A DNA stretch of 64,000 bases from Cavia porcellus. Taxonomy: Eukaryota > Chordata > Mammalia > Rodentia > Caviidae. Positions within the stretch are counted from its first letter, which is position 1. Every line of letters begins with the position of its first letter. The position numbers and the translations under genes were made by a program. Shown here piece by piece: positions 60,190 to 64,000 of the stretch. The notes under the pieces were generated by a model, which saw only the letters and a program-made list of their open reading frames with translations, ran no database searches and was not told the DNA's origin. The stretch spans positions 4,758,785 to 4,822,784 of the forward strand of contig NW_026947502.1 of NCBI RefSeq assembly GCF_034190915.1, given 5' to 3'.

Positions 60190-61040
60190 TCATCCTAGTC
60201 CTCCCAAGGCCGCTCACGGCCCGGCGGGCAGTGCAGGCAGCACTTCTGGAGAGGCTGCCCCGGCCAGCCTTCAGCTCACACCAGGTCCTCCAGCTCTGGG
60301 AGTCGCGGACACGGAGCCCGGCGACCGCAGGGGGCAACAGAGTCACCGGGGCGCGCGAGGGGCCAAGCATCGGCGGGCTCTCGGCCTTTCCCGTCGAGGA
60401 GGAGGAGCGCTCAGGGCGCAGACCGGGACCGCGCTTGGGCAGGTCCAGGAGGGCAGGAGGGACTCGGGTCCTCCCGCTGCCCGGCGCCCGAGGAACACGG
60501 CGCCCCCCGCAGGCCGCCAAAGGGGCGCTCGCGTCTCCTCGCCCGGGGGTCTGCAGGCTGCGCAGGGCCCCGCTGGACTGCGCGCCGGACTGGACGCCGA
60601 GCCGGGCCCCCCGCGGCACTGCCCGCCCCCCACCTCCCCCGCCGCTCCCCGCGCACCTGAACCCCGATCCGAGACACGCTCCGGCGCGCGGTGACCTCAG
60701 AGCCCCGGCTGGGCTCCGGACCCCACCTCCTCCAGGCCTGGCCACCGCCGCCGCCGGCCGCAGGGGAGACGCCAAGGCCGGCCGAGGGGCGGGAGCGCGG
60801 AGAGGCGCTGCCCGGAGCCGCGCCCCTTCCAGCGCCAGCCCGCGGTGTGTTCCGGCCGGCAGGGACGGACAATGTGTTCCCCGCCGGGCACAGGCCCCTG
60901 GCCACAGGCCAGCGGGCATGGGGGCCCCGAGCCCCGCACTCCTCCTGGGCACAGAGGCCGATCCCCGTCCTCTCCGGGCCGGCGGGCGCACTGGACTTCC
61001 CCGCCATCCCCTTCGGTCCGCCGGGGTTAGGGGCGGTGAG
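60190..61040 (-). promoter_or_regulatory. SHROOM1: CpG island with probable SHROOM1 promoter and untranslated exon 1
   Basis: This is a dense CpG island about 3.6 kb upstream of the first coding exon. The minus strand has a plausible donor TTCAG|GTGCGC (exon end 60657) that could splice to the acceptor at 57035. I recall the human gene as having a non-coding first exon at a similar distance. The long frames crossing this island on both strands look compositional. Confidence 0.5.
60657..60900 (-). other. SHROOM1: Candidate untranslated exon 1 of SHROOM1
   Basis: The donor at 60656-60655 (GTGCGC after TTCAG) is the best placed one I see in the island. The upstream boundary is a guess, because a TSS cannot be read from sequence. 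Confidence 0.3.
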
Positions 61041-62044
61041 ATGGCGCCAGCTCTGCACCCCCTGCACAAGCCCTTTCCAAAGCGCTTCCGACTCCTGGAC
61101 TCGTGCTGTGGGCTTCTGGCTCCCATTCTTGTCCCTTGCATTCCTCCCAGTAGGGGCCTGGGGACGCGTTTGCCCCAGCTGCCCGCAGGCCCGGGGGCTG
61201 GGGCTCAGGGCCTTCACAGAAGCTTCACTGGCTCCTCCTGTGGGGTGCTCAGGTCCCCGCTGCCCTGGCCTTCCCAAACTACCCCAGGCACACGCGCTCC
61301 TCCAAGAAACGTCCTGCCCTGAGCGGGGCAGGGGCCTTGGCTGCGCACTCAGGTGCCCTCGCTGTTGTCCTCGGCTGCCGCCTCTCCTGGGGCCTGGGGA
61401 CCTGAGGAGCTGTCCTTCTGGGTCTGTGTGGGTAGCTGAGCCTGGCTCCTGCGCAATTCCCTCCCAGTCCTGGGCCTGCACCTTCGAACTGCATCCAGAC
61501 TCAGGCTGCTATTACTGGGACTGGACCCTGAGACAGAGGCGAGAACCCCCTCCATGCGATCTCGGGACCTTGTCACAATAGCAGGGATGCGGTCCAGCAA
61601 GCAAACAGGCACTTAAGAAACACTGGAAACTTACACTTACTGAACACCAAGATGGAGACACAGTGCATACAATTCTCATTACCCCGCTCCAACCTCTTTC
61701 CCTTACTTTTCTTAATATATTACATCAAATCTCCACCCCAATCCCTGGAAAACCCAGACCCTGTCCTCCCTCTCTCTCTCCTGGACTCTTCTGGTCCGAC
61801 AGAGAAAAGCTGCTCCCAAGGTCTGGAAGTTGGCCTGGCAATGCCAGTGAGACTTTGGTGTCTCCAGATCTTTGTGTTCCCCTGTTCTACGTCACCATCT
61901 CATGGGACATCCATGTAAGGTCATTCGGTAACCACGACCTGTCACGGCTAGAGCAAGAGTGCCCTGGAGTCTGGCAGGCACAATCAGAAAGACACTGTCC
62001 AGGTGAGAAGCACAAACACCCAGCCTGGCTAATCACAGTAACTG
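61041..62044. other. Unique sequence upstream of SHROOM1
   Basis: GC-rich at first, then average. No gene is recognised; long frames reaching in from the CpG island look compositional. Confidence 0.45.
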
Positions 62045-62059
62045 CGGCTTCTCTACTTT

Positions 62060-62219
62060 TTTTTTTTTTTTTTTTTTTTTCTGGCTTTTTGAGACAGCGT
62101 CTCCCAGGCTGGCCTTGAGCTCACTCTGTAGCCCAGGCTGGTCTCAAACTCACAACGATCCTCCTGCCTCAGCCTCCCAAGTGCTGGGATTACAGGCATG
62201 AGCCACCACGCCCAGCTTT
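62060..62219 (-). mobile_element. B1 SINE with 15-bp target duplication
   Basis: The flanks cggcttctctacttt are at 62045-62059 and 62220-62234, exact. This is a well-preserved reverse B1. Confidence 0.92.
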
Positions 62220-62628
62220 CGGCTTCTCTACTTTGCATGTAGACTGCTTCTAGTTGTTTTTCCTAGATAACATTTACTAACCCAGTCCTCTGCAGTCAAT
62301 GTGAAGTCCCGCTTCTCTTAACCGTCCTGAAAATTGCTAACAGAAGCCCAAATCCCACAAGTCTCCCTAACGCCTTCTTTAGTTGCCCCCTGAGCGTGTG
62401 TCTTCCCCGCCGCCCTGAGCTGTCAGCCTGCTTCGGTCAGCTACACATGTGCTCCTGGCAGCCTCTGGCTGGAGGACCATCATGCCACATTTCATGAACC
62501 TGAAGAATCCTGGGAGGGAGAAGGGGGGAACCGCTGCAAACTGGAGTCTTCCTTAGTGGTTTAGGACGCAGAGGGAGGCACGGAGAGGGCAGAAACATGC
62601 ATATATTTATCCTTTTTACTCTTAAGAA

Positions 62629-63055
62629 GAGCTGGCTGTGATAGCACACATTTGTAATGTCAGCACTCAGGAGACGGAGGCAGGAGGATTGCTATGCGCT
62701 TGGGGCCAGCCTGAGTTAAACAGTGAGACCTAGCTGAAATCAAAACTGGAATACCAGTACTTTCTGAGGCTTGGGAGAGTCTGGAAGAGCTAAGTGGACG
62801 GAAGGTATGTAGAAAAAAGCAGCTCATTTCATACAGCTGGAAGACCAAGCAAAAAGATAGGAGTCAGGACAAGAACATACTCTAGTCTACAAGCTGGGCG
62901 TGGTGGCTCACGCCTGTAATCCCAGCACTCAGGAGGCTGAGGCAAGAGGACTGTTGTGAGCTCAAGACCAGCCTGGGCTACAAAGTGAGCTCAAGGCCAG
63001 CCTGGACTGCATAGTGAAACCCTGTCTCAAAAAGACCAAAAAAAAAAAAAAAAAG
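62629..63055 (+). mobile_element. Two B1-type SINEs
   Basis: A diverged B1 at 62629-62740 and a well-preserved B1 at 62892-63052. Confidence 0.82.
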
Positions 63056-63443
63056 AATATACCCCACAGGTCACCCCTCCAGTGACCCAGCTACTCCAGC
63101 CAGACCTCACCTCTAAATGTATCGAAGCTTTGTGAGGACACATTATATCTAAACCGTAACAGGTGCCTATCCTCACTTAGTTGAATTTGGTTGATGTGAA
63201 GTGACAGTGGTTAGAATCACAAAGGCCCCTTCTTTAGTAAGGGGCACTGCACCAAGGGCTCTAGTGATCTTTAAAAAAAAAAAAAAAAAATGCTATTTCT
63301 AAGAAACAGTTCTCATTATGGCCCTATTTCACAAGTGAGAAGCAGAGGTTTAGAGAGATGAGTATCTTGTCAAGATTCAGTAGTTAATAAGGAATAAAGG
63401 GAAAATTTAAACCACGATGTCTCATTCCTAAAGCCACAGTATC

Positions 63444-63592
63444 GCTGGGTGTGGTGGCTCACACCTGTAATCCCAGCACTAGGGAGGCTGAGGCAGGACG
63501 ATCGTTGTAAATTTGAGACCAATTTAGGCTACAAACTGAACCCAAGGCCAGCCTGAACTGCATAGAGACCCTGTCTCAAAAAGCCAAAATAA
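63444..63592 (+). mobile_element. B1-type SINE
   Basis: Complete B1 body followed by an AATGA-rich tail. Confidence 0.87.
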
Positions 63593-63844
63593 TAGATGAA
63601 TGAATGAATGAATATATAAATAAAAAAAAGCCACGTTATCAAGTAGACAGGACAAATGGGCAGACCTGCCAAGTGTGGATGCCCATGTGGCTATCCCAGG
63701 AGAGCAGGATTTGGACTTCAGTTGGAGCAGAACTAGGAACACGGGAGGGACGCAGCAGCAGGGCTCCCACTCTCCGTAGCCTCAGCAGCCCAATGTAAAT
63801 TTCAGATATGGCTCCTGAGGGTATACTGCAAAAAGGGTTATAGA

Positions 63845-63928
63845 GGGGCTGGGGGTTTAGCTCAGCGGCATAAGTACCTGCCTTGCAGCAGGCGGTCCTG
63901 AGTTTGATCCCCAGTACCAACTGAAAAA
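63845..63928 (+). mobile_element. ID SINE with 14-bp target duplication
   Basis: The flanks aaaaagggttatag are at 63831-63844 and 63929-63942. Core ggggctgggggtttagctca. Confidence 0.92.
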
Positions 63929-63963
63929 AAAAAGGGTTATAGAAATGTCTCCTTCCCGGGTAC

Positions 63964-63969
63964 CTTTTC

Positions 63970-64000
<31 letters not shown>
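63964..64000 (+). repeat. (CTTTT)n tract at the right edge
   Basis: Repeated cttttctttt units run into poly-T at the window end, perhaps the head of another reverse SINE. Confidence 0.8.

Noticed and set aside
59948..61581. Frames of 412, 397, 356 and 296 codons over the SHROOM1 upstream island
   Set aside because: They lie on both strands of the same GC-rich DNA with low-complexity composition. This is compositional openness, not genes.
61600..64000. Possible start of GDF9 or another neighbour at the right edge
   Set aside because: I see no coding exon or recognisable protein motif there, only SINEs and unique sequence.

Overview
This is nuclear DNA of a placental mammal, almost certainly a rodent. 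It carries many tRNA-Ala-derived ID SINEs (core 'gctggggatttagctcag', often ending in a 'gataaaaacgaaaaagac' A-rich tail) and many 7SL-derived B1-type SINEs with the rodent internal duplication. The genus cannot be fixed by reading. The ID variant hints at a non-murid lineage such as kangaroo rats or beavers, but that is only a suggestion.

Three protein-coding genes are supported, in the order and orientation known for human 5q31: SEPTIN8 (minus), SOWAHA (plus) and SHROOM1 (minus). From 1 to about 12.6 kb lies the 5' part of SEPTIN8. Coding exons 1-5 join into 232 codons in a single frame, covering the N terminus and the GTPase G1, G3 and G4 motifs. The rest of the gene lies beyond the left edge. 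Its intron 3 begins with GC instead of GT. A CpG island with ZNF143-, ETS- and YY1-type sites surrounds exon 1.

From 12.9 to 45 kb is a gene-free interval of about 32 kb, largely built by transposons. It holds ID and B1 elements in both orientations, two L1 3' fragments sharing a purine-rich 3' UTR, and older repeats. It also holds a degraded 5.6-kb class I (gammaretrovirus-like) endogenous provirus at 32,101-37,745, with two recognisable LTRs and a matching 5-bp target duplication. One L1 is split by a 620-bp unidentified element with a clean 13-bp duplication.

SOWAHA (45,349-46,968) is an intact single-exon gene inside a large CpG island, with a likely polyadenylation signal at 48,671. It is followed tail-to-tail by SHROOM1, whose seven coding exons (53,575-56,999) join into a continuous 830-codon frame. 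The SHROOM1 5' UTR exon probably lies in the CpG island at 60.2-61.0 kb. Between the two genes is an orphan CpG island (50.86-51.55 kb) with no recognisable gene. It contains a near-perfect RFX X-box palindrome and a strong CTCF-type core.

The three genes form no operon or single pathway. SEPTIN8 builds septin filaments, SHROOM1 is a cytoskeletal (actin/microtubule, Rho-kinase-binding) family member, and SOWAHA is an ankyrin protein of poorly known role. No CRISPR array, true tRNA/rRNA gene or bacterial element is present. The best candidates for something undescribed are the orphan island, the 620-bp element and the unexplained segment inside the provirus.
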